Shown here: piece after piece, positions 22,291-32,350 of the stretch | How the letters are laid out: each line of letters begins with the position of its first letter | How positions within the stretch are numbered: position 1 is the first letter of the stretch | DNA from: Actinomortierella ambigua | Taxonomy: Eukaryota > Mortierellomycota > Mortierellomycetes > Mortierellales > Mortierellaceae | Length of the DNA: 40,132 nt | NCBI GenBank assembly: GCA_016098155.1 | Contig: JAAAJB010000328.1 | Span: 1-40,132 of the forward strand | Direction of reading: 5' to 3' | Program-made: the position numbers and the translations under genes | Notes under the pieces: model-generated | Seen by the model: only the letters and a program-made list of their open reading frames with translations | Database searches by the model: none | What the model was told of the DNA's origin: nothing

Positions 22291-24653
22291 TTACATATCT
22301 GCTGAGCGTCGTGCAAGTCGCTGCACCTTCTTCTTGAATGCCTGATTGTTCTCACGCCACTCTTTCTGTTAATCGGAGCATAGAAACGAACAAGAACAAG
22401 GATAGAGTACAACAGTTAGCGTGGCGAGCCAAAGGGGGTGAGCCCTGTAACAATTGCAGCGAAAGGAGGAAGGGTAACTTACTGCTGCCTCTACATTGGC
22501 TGGACTCTCGTCGTTAGGGCTGGAGAGCATCGAGATGACACTGACAAGAATGGTCTCGACAGTGTGAACAGGCGACCAACGCTCACTAGCCTTCTCGTAG
22601 CCATACTTATCCTCGCCTGGGGGATGCAGGATGGAAATGCAGACATTACCATCGGGGTAAATGTTTGGGTGCCACATCTCGGTGGTGAACTTGAGCTTTG
22701 GGGGCATCAAAGGATAGTCAGAGGGGAAGGTCATGACGGCCCTGTAGAAACCGCCCTCACTATTAGGGTGACATGGAATGTAATTATACAGACAAAGAAG
22801 ATCGTGGGGTCAGATCAAAAGTACCAGAGAGCCAATGCGCGGAAGTTTGTCAGTCTGAGCAAGGTTGGCAAGGGGAGGGGAAAAAAGAATTAATCCTGTA
22901 ACGTATTCTCGCCCCTTTCTCTCTATTCGACCTGCCCAACAAGCGTCGAACACATCATCCTGCTTGTGACCGTGGTGATGCACCACAACCATCGTAGCTC
23001 GAGTGAAAATATCATGGTCCAATGGTTGACGGATGGCCTGGGGAGTACTAAGAGCACACCTTGTTTGCACAACTTTTTTTTCATGGACTTCCCCTCTTCG
23101 GATTGCTCGAAACGGAGACTGTGAGAGTGAATCTCGATATAAAAATAGCGGCCACCATTCCCGCGCTCAATCTCGTCTTGATCCAAAACATGGAGGTCAG
23201 GGGCACACGATGGTTGTTGAAAGACTTCCTTTGGTGCCAACCATCGCAATAAATGCAATGGTACCTCGTTGGTTGGTCGCTCTTAGATCTGAAATGATAT
23301 CCCTGGATGCCCCACCCCCTGGTAAAGGCAGCACGGAGTCATGACCGCAAACTGCCATGACCGCAAGCTGTCTGTACGTTTCCAAGTGATTTTTCGCGAT
23401 ATCCGGAGATCGCTGCATCCATCGCCTCAGAGAGGCAGTTACCCAGGAATACGAGAGTCGGATGGAAGAGAGAGAAGGGGTTGTCATAGGAGGGAAAGTG
23501 GATGGCTTACTAGGGAGTATCTTGTGGTCCCATAATCATGATCTCCCACTATCATGTTGCAGAAAGACAAAAGCCAATCCCATGTTAGAAGGACACAAAC
23601 AAAAAACAGAGCAGGACAGTGGTATGTGATCCCAACAAGTATGACCCTCTTCCCCGTTGCATGCATACCTCATAGACACTGTCTTGAACCAGACCTGCCG
23701 AGAAACCTTCGACGGGGTTTTTTGTGAGTTCTAATACGGTAAAAAAAAAGGAATACCAGGGCACAAGGTCGGTTTAGCTCTCTCGTTGGTACATAACAAG
23801 GAGTGTTGGGGTGGGCGAGCAGGTTGGGAAGGGCGGCTTGCAAATGTGTCGCTGTCGCCCCTTTTCCCAGAGGTGGAAGAAGAGAAACAAGGCGAGGGAC
23901 ACCCACCCCAGTCATTCTGTTCACTTTGTCCCTCTACATCCCAGCGAGCTGACGTAGGTTGAATGAACTCTGTTTCCATCGAGATGGGAGAAAGGAGCAC
24001 ATCCACGAAACAATGAAGGTAGCGCTGCGGCGGAGTCACCAGCATCACTCTACCATATGAGAAGCTTCTCTAGCTTGCCGCAGAAAGGTGGGGCAAGAAG
24101 GCGAGAGTTGTGTTGTGATCCAGAGCCGTGGTCGACTAGCCATTAGGCCTCTATCTCTCTTCTTTGACGAGAGAAGCTCTGTATCCAACATCTACTCGCA
24201 CTTTCTCATACGAATACGCATAAGTTGACAAGCGTGGATGTCGTGTGGTCGGGAGTGGTATAGTGTGGATGGATGGACCAATAGGGGATTAAAAAGGTAG
24301 CAAAGAAAACCCAACTCGCCTGTGCTTGCTCTGGCAAGTGAGGCGATTATAGTTCTGCCTGAGTTCCATGGTTCTCAAGCGTATGGTCCAGAGATGTCTT
24401 ATTCTTCATTGTCTAGCTGGAGGAGGTCGACATGCTGGGTGTTCTTAAGCAGTAGCCATGTTGTTATATGGGGCACCAGTGGATAAGTTTGTGAAGGCAC
24501 TGCATGGAACAGCATGGAAATGTGGGCACAGGGGCAGGCACAGGACAAAAGGGGGAGGGGTGTGAGCAGCATCGGAGGTGATGGACGGGGGCATAGTGAC
24601 AACATACCGTTGAGCTGTCGCTTGAGCAACAGGCTAGATTGGTCAGTTGACAT
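22291..24653 (-). CDS. Ubiquitin-conjugating enzyme E2, UBE2G1/Ubc7 type
   Basis: Five exons read on the minus strand: 24653-24608, 23730-23669, 23548-23511, 22759-22483 and 22365-22291. All phases close, giving 165 aa (human UBE2G1 has 170). The start is [14 protein letters not shown]. Conserved blocks follow: [30 protein letters not shown], the HPN triad at 79-81, active-site Cys89 in DGNVCISIL, and the G/Ubc7-class acidic loop insert [17 protein letters not shown]. The ending is [20 protein letters not shown]. Enzymes of this class charge ubiquitin from E1 and build Lys48 chains, many in ER-associated degradation. Introns 1 (877 bp) and 3 (751 bp) are unusually long. The exact orthologue (UBE2G1 versus UBE2G2/Ubc7) leans to G1 because of the KYGYEK and HTVETI segments. 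Confidence 0.9.
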
Positions 24654-24884
24654 AGTGAATGGGATGTGGGATGTGTTTGAGTAGAGGGAGGGATGTGAAG
24701 TGAGAGAGGTTTTTGGTTGTGGAAGTGAGAGGTGTTCCTCCTCAAAGGGTGGCCACTTTTGGACGTTGTCTAAGCGCACAAGCCACCCGTATCCGACCTC
24801 TACAGCAGCAGCAGCTGTTGCTGCCCTGCTCACCCGACGAGTACTGATCAGCTTTTGTACTTCCTACCAATTTGATTCGCCATC
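24654..24884. promoter_or_regulatory. Divergent promoter between the E2 and ribosome recycling factor genes
   Basis: This 231-bp head-to-head spacer is the shortest in the window, so the two genes almost certainly share promoter DNA. A CAG/CTG-rich palindromic stretch (GCAGCAGCAGCTGTTGCTGC, near 24805-24824) lies toward the recycling-factor side. No PACE-like motif was found. Confidence 0.5.
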
Positions 24885-26220
24885 ATGCAGCGTGCCCCGT
24901 CGACATTGCTTTTCGTTACCAGACGTATCGCTACTTCTAGCGTGTTGAGACCTTGTGTCAACAGCGCTTCTTCTACACTACACCTGGCTCCTCGCTCCTC
25001 GCACTGGGCAGCTCTCGTGTTCAGACAACAGGGCTTCACCTCTGTGACGGCACCTTTAGCTCTGAAGGTCGCACAACATAGCCAGTGCCGAGGATATGCT
25101 TCCAAAAAAGGTGGAAAGGGTGGAAAGGGTGGCAAGAAAGGCAAGAATGACGATGGCGATGACGACGAGGATAGTGTCCCCGCGAAGTCAGGCAAGGGAA
25201 ACAAGGGCGGGAAAGGAAACGCTGCAGGCGGCGACAAAGACATCGAGTTTGTCTATGATCAAGATGCCATGGAGAAGAAGTTTGGACAAGCAGTCGAGCG
25301 ACTGAAAAAGGAGTTTATGACCATGCGTACAGGAACAGCCAATCCAGGTGAGGGTGGGAAGTCTCGTGATAAAAGGACTGAGTGCTGCGATCTCAACACG
25401 CGTGCAAACAGGAATGTCCAACTCCTAGACTTCTTCCTAATACTTGTTGATGGTGACATTGCTAGCTGTTTTGGATCCTGTCATGGTTAATGTCGAAGGC
25501 AACATCGTGCCCCTACGCGATCTGGCGCAAGTCTCCATTAAGGATGCGAAGAATCTTGTGGTCTTTGTGCACGAGCCTGAGGTAAGCGCCTTTTCCAATG
25601 CGATACGAAAATTTGTGAGGCCTCGCACCCATTTTTACATCTGGGCTCATGGTAACCGTCTCTCCATGTCGTATTCCCTAATGATTTACAGCTTTCGACA
25701 GCCATCGAAAAGGCCATCCGCGAGGCAGGACTTAACCTGAACCCCGTAGCAGACAACAATGCCATCCGTGTGCCAGTACCAAAGTATGCGGGCAACCTCT
25801 ACAGTTTAATGAGTAGGCAGAGCTTGTGCGAACAGGAGTATTTACTTTTTTTTTTTTTTTTGTTGTTGTTGTAAAGACCAACCAAGGAATTCCGTGAGAA
25901 CCTCACCAAAATGGCCTCGGCTAGCACAGAAAAAACGAAGACAGTCATCCGCAACTTGCGTAAGGACTCCATGCAGGACTTGAAGAAGGATCTCAAAAAT
26001 GGGATGAGTAAAGACGAAAATTTTAAGCTCGAGAAAAAGGTAGGACACACTTTTCACCTGTTTTGTAGACCCTACTGTCATTGAGAAGCATGGTGGGAGA
26101 AAGTGATTGATCGCTCAAAACCTTGTCAACGTATTTTAGGCTCAAGAGATTCACGACAAGTACATCAAGGAGGCTGAAGAGGCTCTGAGATCCAAGCAGA
26201 AGGAGATCATGGCCAACTGA
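24885..26220 (+). CDS. Mitochondrial ribosome recycling factor
   Basis: Five exons (24885-25347, 25466-25581, 25692-25783, 25877-26039, 26140-26220) close in phase to 304 aa. Residues 1-70 form an Arg/Ser-rich mitochondrial presequence. A Lys/Gly/Asp-rich linker with GGKGGKGGKKGK follows. The RRF fold then reads AMEKKFGQAVERLKKEF, the signature RTGTANPAVLDPVMVNVEG, LRDLAQVSIKDAKNLVV, AIEKAIREAGLNLNP, PTKEFRENLTKMA, TVIRNLRKDSMQDLKKD, and a C-terminal helix ending EIMAN. RRF acts with EF-G2 to split mitochondrial ribosomes after termination. The start at 24885 begins the presequence. The gene is convergent with proteasome beta5, 152 bp away. Confidence 0.92.
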
Positions 26221-26372
26221 AGGATTCGCCATCTTTTATTTTAAAGCATGTCCAAATCCCTATCTGCGTGTAGTCCAAATGGCAATCGCATTATACGATC
26301 TGGCCCTTTGGCTGGGCTTGGTAGTCCTATAAAGATAGAGGGAGATAGGAAGGAAACACCGGCATCAGTACA

Positions 26373-27529
26373 TCAGTGGAAATGGTTCTCCTCCACATTC
26401 GACCCATCACNNNNNNNNNAAAAAAAAAAAAAAAAACTGTACCCAGTGAAGCTTGTCGAAATCAAAGTTGCCCTTGAACTCCCAACCACTCTCCTTAACA
26501 TGGAAGACGTTGACAGAACCACCAGAGTAGGCATCGCGGTGGCAGGCGTGGTAGATGGAGCGCTTGCCCAGTGCAATGGCATCATCGACAGACATGTCGA
26601 AGTCGTATCCCGTATCAAGCACGCCATATGCGAATGTTGATCCCGATCCAACAGAGAATCGTTCTCCCTTCAGACGGCTACCATCTGAATCGACATAATA
26701 GAGTGCAGGACCCTAGTATGAGTAAGGAGGGGGAAAAAACCTGTCAGTAAGGGGAGTGGGTGGTTGCGACGGAGCATGGGGTCGTAACGGTGAAACAAAC
26801 TTACCGTCTTATCCCATCCTGTGATCATTGTGCCCATAGACAAGCCCATGCCCTTGTAGTCGTAGACCATGTTGCTCAAAATCTTGGACGCCGCGGCCAC
26901 AGAAATCCGCTCCTTGTTACGGAGCTCGTATAATCTGCAACGTCGTCCGAGCTCACGCTCCCAATACTGGCAATCGGCAGCACCTCCTGCCATTGTTCCC
27001 AGAAGGTAAGGGTTAATCTCAATCACCTTCTTGACTGTCTGAGAGGCTACAGTAGAAGAAAAAAACAGAGGTAACTGTGAATATATGCATTTGAAATATG
27101 AAGGTTGGCTTTAACCTGGGATTCAAAGCTTGTAATCTTTGACATACCAATGTATGATCCACCGGAGGCACGCGAATCAACAGCAACGACAATGCCACCT
27201 TGAAACTTGAACGCAAGGGTTGTTGTGCCGTGCTGGATGCGGATGCGGTTCTCTGCTGAAGGGTCTGTATGAGCGCGCAAGAAGTCGATGGGCTATTGAG
27301 TATGTATTGAGGATGTATTGATCGGGCAGGTGTTAGCAATATCTGAACACCGCGAACGGTTCTATGGCGAATCAAACTAGCAGCGAGGGCTTACATTGGA
27401 AACCATAGGGATATCGAACATGGGTAGAGCAAACTGTTGGGCGGCATCAAAGCCTGCCTGGCTGAAGCCTTCGCTCGAGTCCAGAGGGGAAGCGGACGAA
27501 TGGGCGTACTTGCTCACGAGGGCGTCCAT
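26373..27529 (-). CDS. PRE2: 20S proteasome subunit beta5, chymotrypsin-like
   Basis: Exons are 27529-27395, 27292-27148, 27046-26805 and 26712-26443, plus a terminal exon ending at 26373 whose start is hidden by the N run. The prosequence is residues 1-67 and is cleaved at HG|TTTLAF, making Thr68 the catalytic N-terminal nucleophile. VVAVDSRAS and [26 protein letters not shown] carry the conserved Asp and Lys of the active site. [14 protein letters not shown] near the end is typical of beta5. The last exon reads [11 protein letters not shown] then TGA. The donor GTACAG after HW is the likely last donor. About 278 aa are visible. The subunit makes the chymotrypsin-like site of the 20S core. 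Confidence 0.92.
26411..26419. other. Run of nine Ns beside a poly-A tract
   Basis: An undetermined stretch is followed by a run of at least 17 A. It falls in the last intron of the beta5 gene or at its final acceptor, so that splice site cannot be read. Confidence 0.99.
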
Positions 27530-27709
27530 TGTTAACTATATGAAGAAATTGGCTGTAAAAAGACCTGAGGGATGGAAGGAGAGAAATGTTGAAGGAGCGA
27601 GAGATGGCAATGACGAGCGATGAGAAGAGGCAGCAGACGAGTATTGACTTGAATGGAGGACGAGTAATGCAAAGAGAGGCGCTGCCCACGCGTCCCTGCA
27701 CTCCGCGTA

Positions 27710-27719
27710 ACTGGCAAAA
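27710..27719 (+). promoter_or_regulatory. PACE-like element, copy 1
   Basis: ACTGGCAAAA shares the core TGGCAAA with the budding-yeast proteasome-associated control element GGTGGCAAA bound by Rpn4. It differs at the first bases. It points toward beta6. Confidence 0.5.
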
Positions 27720-27746
27720 AAAAATCGGGACGCATACGTCACCCCA

Positions 27747-27756
27747 TTTTGCCAGT
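27747..27756 (-). promoter_or_regulatory. PACE-like element, copy 2, inverted
   Basis: TTTTGCCAGT is the exact reverse complement of copy 1. A 27-bp gap separates the two. This copy points toward beta5. Confidence 0.5.
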
Positions 27757-27832
27757 ACGCAACATCGCCCTTGGTGAATGCATTCCCCTTTCATTCAGTT
27801 CGCTTTTTTCCTCTATACCTCACAAACCAACA

Positions 27833-29050
27833 ATGATGTCTACCGTCCCTTCCGAGCTCCCTGTAACTGCCCCCATCGAGCATCGCTTTGACCCATATGT
27901 CGACAATGGAGGGTAAGATGGCCAAGTCCTCTTTCACGTCCCATTCAAGGGGCAGTACGCGTCCACTTTCGAGTGAAGCTCTGTGCCTACTTTCGACGGA
28001 AAGCCTACTACGTCCGTTGTCAGGTCGACTGGCTCGTCGCAACGGTCATACTAGCAGAGTTTTCTTTTGTACTACACCGCTCTACTTGATATGGCTTTTT
28101 AGAGTGCGTTTGCTAACCTCTTGTAGTTGAACTCTTGATCTCTCGATGTCTATAGCACCTTGTTGTCGATTGCAGGAAAAGACTTTTGCGTTGTCGCTGC
28201 CGATACGCGATTGAGTGAGGGCTATTCCATCCACACGCGCTATGTGCCAAAATCCGTCAAGTTGTATGTTGATGCTTGATGTCAAATAGCTGCAAAGGGG
28301 TTTGACAGCACCCAGATACTGACACTTGTCTTTGCTTCTTAGGTCTGACAAGACAGTCATTTCTATGGGTGGCTGCTACGCCGATTGTTTAACTCTGACA
28401 AAGAGAATCCAGCAAAACATGGAGGCAAGTCTCGTTGCCCCGATGGTTTTTGAATCCGAGCGCTAGTCATCAGACGACTGACATTTATGAATTCTCTTGT
28501 GCACTGGAACGACTTGATATTTAGTGGTACCGCCACGCCCACGGGAAGACCATGTCGACGGCAGCCATTGCACAGATGCTGTCGATCATGCTGTACCAGA
28601 AGCGCTTCTTCCCGTTCTACAGTTGGTGCATCCTTGGTGGTTTGGACGAGGAGGGCCGTGGCGCCGTTTACACATATGATCCCGTAGGATCATACGAGCG
28701 TGAGGCATGTCGGTGTGCTGGCTCGGCCTCGTCGCTTATTCAACCTTTTCTGGACAACCAGGTAGGCCACATGCTAGAGTTGTAGGAAGGATGCAAGTGG
28801 GGCTTGATCAAGTGCCAAGCCACTCGCATAAGGTTAACACTTTGAATTTGTCACCTCTACAATCCAGATCAACTTCAAGAACCAGGCAAGCGAGAGGCGG
28901 GAGCTTAGCCTTGACCAAGTCCTTCGCATCACGAAGGACTCTTTCACGTCAGCAACAGAGCGCGACATCTACACCGGTGATTACCTTGAGATCTTCGTCA
29001 TCACCAGTAATGGTGTCGAGCTGCAAAAGATGGGGCTGAAGAAGGATTAA
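27833..29050 (+). CDS. PRE7: 20S proteasome subunit beta6 (PSMB1/Pre7), non-catalytic
   Basis: Five exons (27833-27912, 28156-28263, 28343-28424, 28525-28761, 28868-29050) give 229 aa. The sequence is [29 protein letters not shown], then [14 protein letters not shown], and [12 protein letters not shown] across intron 3. Exon 4 holds [36 protein letters not shown], the hallmark of Pre7. The protein ends with [21 protein letters not shown]. The position equivalent to the catalytic Thr is not preceded by the normal processing site, as in other beta6 subunits. Intron 3 begins with GC rather than GT. The first of two adjacent ATGs is used. Confidence 0.95.
28425..28524 (+). other. GC-AG intron in the beta6 gene
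   Basis: Exon 3 must end ATG GAG to keep the frame into TGG TAC CGC CAC. The bases after GAG are GCAAGT, a perfect donor except for C at position 2. The nearest real GT (in AAGTCTCG) would put the next exon in the wrong frame. Confidence 0.8.
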
Positions 29051-29214
29051 ATAGTTTACAATTTTCTCTCACGCTTTCTCTTGACACCTCGTGTGAACTA
29101 AAATCCGAAAATCTATAAAAATCGGCCCAATTCGGTACACATTTTGATACATTTTCCTCGATCTCTTCATCATTTATCATCAACTTGAAAAAACCGCCGT
29201 TCTATCCTCCCTCC

Positions 29215-30312
29215 ATGTCCTCCCGTTTCCTCCTTCGTCAGCTTGCTCTGAGAACCATCGCACCCGCCGTTCGGCAACCATCTCAAACTCTCTCTGCTAT
29301 TGTAGCATATCGCGCCTTTTCGACTTCCTCAATCATGCCCTCCAAGCAACCCGTCGCTCCCGCTCCTCCTGCCAGCACCTACAGTGATGTTGACTTTAAG
29401 CACCTGCTTGAAAAGGACGAAGTCTTCAAGAGCCAGTGGGACCCTTCCAGCAATGCCAAGTATTTGAAGACCGCCGACGCCTCACGCGTCGCTACCGCCA
29501 AGTCTGCCCTCGAGAAGAACGGATTTGGCGTCCATCTTGTGAAGGATCGAGTTCAGGCTTTTAACAAGATCTACGAATTGATTCCTGAGGTACGGCATAT
29601 GGAGTATTAGTCATGGAACAGCAAGAATGTTGTGCTGAGAACGGACGAACGAGGAGGATCATGGCGTGATGAGGACCCCCGAGTCAAGTAAGGTGCTATG
29701 TGGCTCATGTCCCAGTCAGCAACTTGACAACTTGGGGGTACATACCCCATCCTATCCCTCTTTCCCTCCCAGTACATGAGCACGAGACACACTGACATAT
29801 CCCCTTTTCAAATCTGGTTACGTAATTAGGGTGCATCAGTGGCTACTGCTCACTCTACCACCCTCGAGGAAGTAGGATTCATCAACTACCTTTCTGATGG
29901 CAAGCACCCTTGGAAGAACATCAAGGATGCGATTTTCGCCGAGAAAGACCAGGCCAAGCAGCAAGAGCTGCGTCGCACACTCGGTGGTGTTCCTGACGCC
30001 TTCTTGACTTCTGTAATTGCTGTCACGGAGGATGGCCATCTTCTGACAGGCGACCAAGTAGGAAACCGTGTCGGTATCCTTATTCACGGCTCAAAACAGG
30101 CTATTGTCGTTGTTGGATCCAACAAGATTGTCAAAGATGACAGCGAGGCCATGACTCGATTCAAGTCGCACGTCTTGCCTGCGGTTGATGCCTACACTCG
30201 CAAGGTGTTTGGTTTCCCCAAGATCACAGTTGGCAATGTTGCCACTGTTTTCATCTCCTACCCTGCCCAGCGCATCCAGGTTATCATCATCGACGAGACT
30301 TTGGGCTTCTAG
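29215..30312 (+). CDS. LUD-domain protein with mitochondrial presequence
   Basis: Two exons (29215-29589 and 29830-30312) give 285 aa. Residues 1-45 (MSSRFLLRQLALRTIAPAV, ending AYRAFSTSSIM) are rich in Arg, Ser and hydrophobics and lack acids, as mitochondrial import signals do. The LUD/LutC-like domain follows: ATAKSALEKNGFGVHLV, GASVATAHSTTLEEVGF, LTSVIAVTEDGHLLTGD, and AIVVVGSNKIVKD. LUD proteins are linked to lactate oxidation in bacteria, but the role of this eukaryotic branch is not established here. The start is the first ATG; an upstream in-frame TTG is not needed. The gene follows beta6 by 164 bp and has a paralogue 0.8 kb downstream. Confidence 0.75.
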
Positions 30313-30912
30313 AGGTGCGGGATAGAAAAAAAATTAAAGCTTATTCTGGCATTTTAAATCCTCACGATTAATGGGGTAATAAGGTTGACAAAGCCCTTTA
30401 CTCGCTTATGAATCGGCGTAGATGAGTCCAGACTCTGGGTGATGTAGGCCCCCTTTTTTTTGACATTCTACTTTGCTTCGCTAACAAGGGATGTTTTATG
30501 GTTTGCTGAGCCAAGGTGGTCTAAATGGATACGAGCGGTCTTCTTCGCAAGGACATGTTGAACCATAATTATGCGACGTCGCGTCCGTAGGGGAGCATTG
30601 CCACTGGCGGTGGCGTGAGATGTTGTGCAATGTTCTCAAGCATTCATGCTTTCTCTTTCCCTCTGTCTCTCCTCTGTCTCCCTCTGTCTCTCATAATTAT
30701 AGCTGATGTCAGACCTTGGCGGAGTTAGCCAACGACACTGGTTGGGCCATTGTCCCTGCGATGTACGTACGTAGGAGACTCTCAAACAGAGGTGGCTGCA
30801 AAGCGCCTGCACATTGGCCTTCCAAGTCCCAATGAGGTCAAACAGTGGCGCTGTAGCCCTCTTGATCCAATGTACGTTCTCAATACTTCTTATCGCCGTA
30901 GTCCTGTCAGCT

Positions 30913-30931
30913 GTGGCTTATTCTAAGCCAC
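30913..30931. repeat. Perfect inverted repeat, 8-bp arms
   Basis: GTGGCTTA and TAAGCCAC are separated by TTC. The repeat lies about 180 bp upstream of the second LUD gene and 75 bp upstream of its TATA-like box. It could be a palindromic factor-binding site or an old hairpin. Confidence 0.6.
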
Positions 30932-31005
30932 CTGTGCTGACCGACTAGTCTCTAAAGGTGCTCATTTTTTGGGATCATGAGCACAAGCGTCAAGGATGAA
31001 CAGGC

Positions 31006-31012
31006 ATAAATA
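31006..31012 (+). promoter_or_regulatory. TATA-like box of the second LUD gene
   Basis: ATAAATA lies 106 bp before the ATG and is followed by a CT-rich initiator-type tract (31023-31042). It is the clearest core promoter in the window. Confidence 0.5.
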
Positions 31013-31111
31013 CGGGGGTGTAGCCCCTCTTTTCTTCTTTTTACATCATCTTCGACCTTACTTCTTCATACCCACTCTTCACACCAAGTCCACAAATCGT
31101 TTCAAACAAAT

Positions 31112-31928
31112 ATGTCGCGCTACGAGAACGATCACCCCGAGCATACCTTCGCTGCTCTCTCACAGTCCGATGAGCAGCTTGCCAAGCTGAGCCAGTCGCC
31201 CTACACCAAGCCCGCTAGCGCCGACCGCGTTGCTAAGGCCAAGGCTGGTCTTGAGGCCAAGGGCTTCAAGGTCACCGAGGTCCCCAACCGTGCCGCTGCC
31301 TTTGATGCCTTGAAGGCCGCAATCCCTAAGGTATGCCTCGTTTTTTATTGGCGTGAGAAAATGTGAACACACTCAAGGAAAAAAAAAAAAAGGGAGCATA
31401 GCGCTAATCGCATGAAAACCTTCTCGGACAATGACCGATTAGGGTGCATCTGTCAACAACGCTCACTCGACCACCTTGGAGGAGCTCGGCTTCATCACCT
31501 ACCTGAAGGGTGAGACCGAGTGGGATAATGTTCACCACAAGATTATTTTGGAGAAGGACCCTGCCAAGCAGGCTAACCTCCGCCGTACGGTTGGCTCTAC
31601 TGTCGACTACTACATTACCTCTGTCGCGGCCGTCACTGAGAACGGTGAGCTTGCTCATGGTGATCTTTCCGGCTCCAAGGTCGGAGGTGTCGCGTTCGGT
31701 GCCGGTAACGTCATCGTTGTTGTTGGCTCCAACAAGATTGTCAAGGATCTCGATGAGGCCAAGAAGCGCGCCTTTGAGTTTGCTCTCCCTGCCGAGAGTG
31801 CTCGCATTCGCAATGCTTACAAGCTGCCCGGCTCGAACCTGACCCACTTTGAGATCATCAACACTGCCAGCCCCTTCGCTCCTGGCCGTATCCAGGTGAT
31901 CCTCGTCGATGAGGCTCTTGGCTACTAA
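31112..31928 (+). CDS. LUD-domain protein without presequence, probably cytosolic
   Basis: Two exons (31112-31330 and 31443-31928) give 234 aa. The start MSRYENDHPEHTFAAL is acidic and polar, so no targeting signal is visible. The LUD domain matches the upstream paralogue block for block: GASVNNAHSTTLEELGFITYL, KDPAKQANLRRTVG, ITSVAAVTENGELAHGDLSGS, VIVVVGSNKIVKD, and GRIQVILVDEALGY. The intron sits at the same phase-0 position directly before GASV in both genes. Codons are strongly biased to C- and G-ending forms (GCC, AAG, GTC, CTC), more than in the paralogue, hinting at high expression. Its physiological substrate is unknown. Confidence 0.8.
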
Positions 31929-32350
31929 AGGAGACGAGAAAACGATGCCCTGTTCTCGTGGAGTAGATAGTACCCACAGTGCAAATAAATTGTAAATATC
32001 TCTTGCAACAAAAAAAGTGGGGAGGGATGGTGGATGTGTTGGGGAGTGGCAATGCTATCTTCTGTTGTACAGCAAATAAGGTTCTTTACGCCAGTAGCAG
32101 ATAGGGCGCAGGTGTGATGACTTGGCAGTTTTGATTTTTTTCCCACCGGCTTGAGATAAAATTCCAATAGTGACCAACACCATCTGGTCTTATCCTGAGA
32201 CAAACGTCACTTTGGCATGAGACGCGTCAAGCGTGGACATTGGGTTATCTTGCACGTAAAAAGGACAAAAAAAATTCTCTACTGTTGAATCCCTCGTTAT
32301 CCTTTGCGCACGACCTACGCCAAACTCGCTACCTCTCATCACCTACAGCA
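31929..32350. other. Intergenic between the LUD gene and the ADH gene
   Basis: This spacer holds the LUD 3' UTR (CAAATAAATTG near 31981 resembles a polyadenylation signal) and the ADH promoter. No gene is seen. Confidence 0.5.

Larger units (their letters stand above)
27530..27832. promoter_or_regulatory. Bidirectional promoter of proteasome beta5 and beta6
   Basis: Only 303 bp separate the two divergent ATGs. The spacer holds two copies of ACTGGCAAAA in opposite orientation. A pyrimidine-rich leader precedes the beta6 ATG. Shared DNA would make the two core-particle subunits co-regulated. Confidence 0.65.
30313..31111. other. 799-bp intergenic between the LUD paralogues
   Basis: No ORF of note is present. 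The spacer holds a CTCTGTCTCC-type simple repeat (30660-30692), a GTACGTAC palindrome (30764-30771), an inverted repeat at 30913-30931, and a TATA-like box with a T/C-rich leader that should serve the downstream LUD gene. Confidence 0.5.

Noticed and set aside
24805..24824. CAG/CTG palindromic stretch between the E2 and RRF genes
   Set aside because: It is probably simple-sequence expansion. No evidence favours a specific binding site, so it is mentioned only in the promoter entry.
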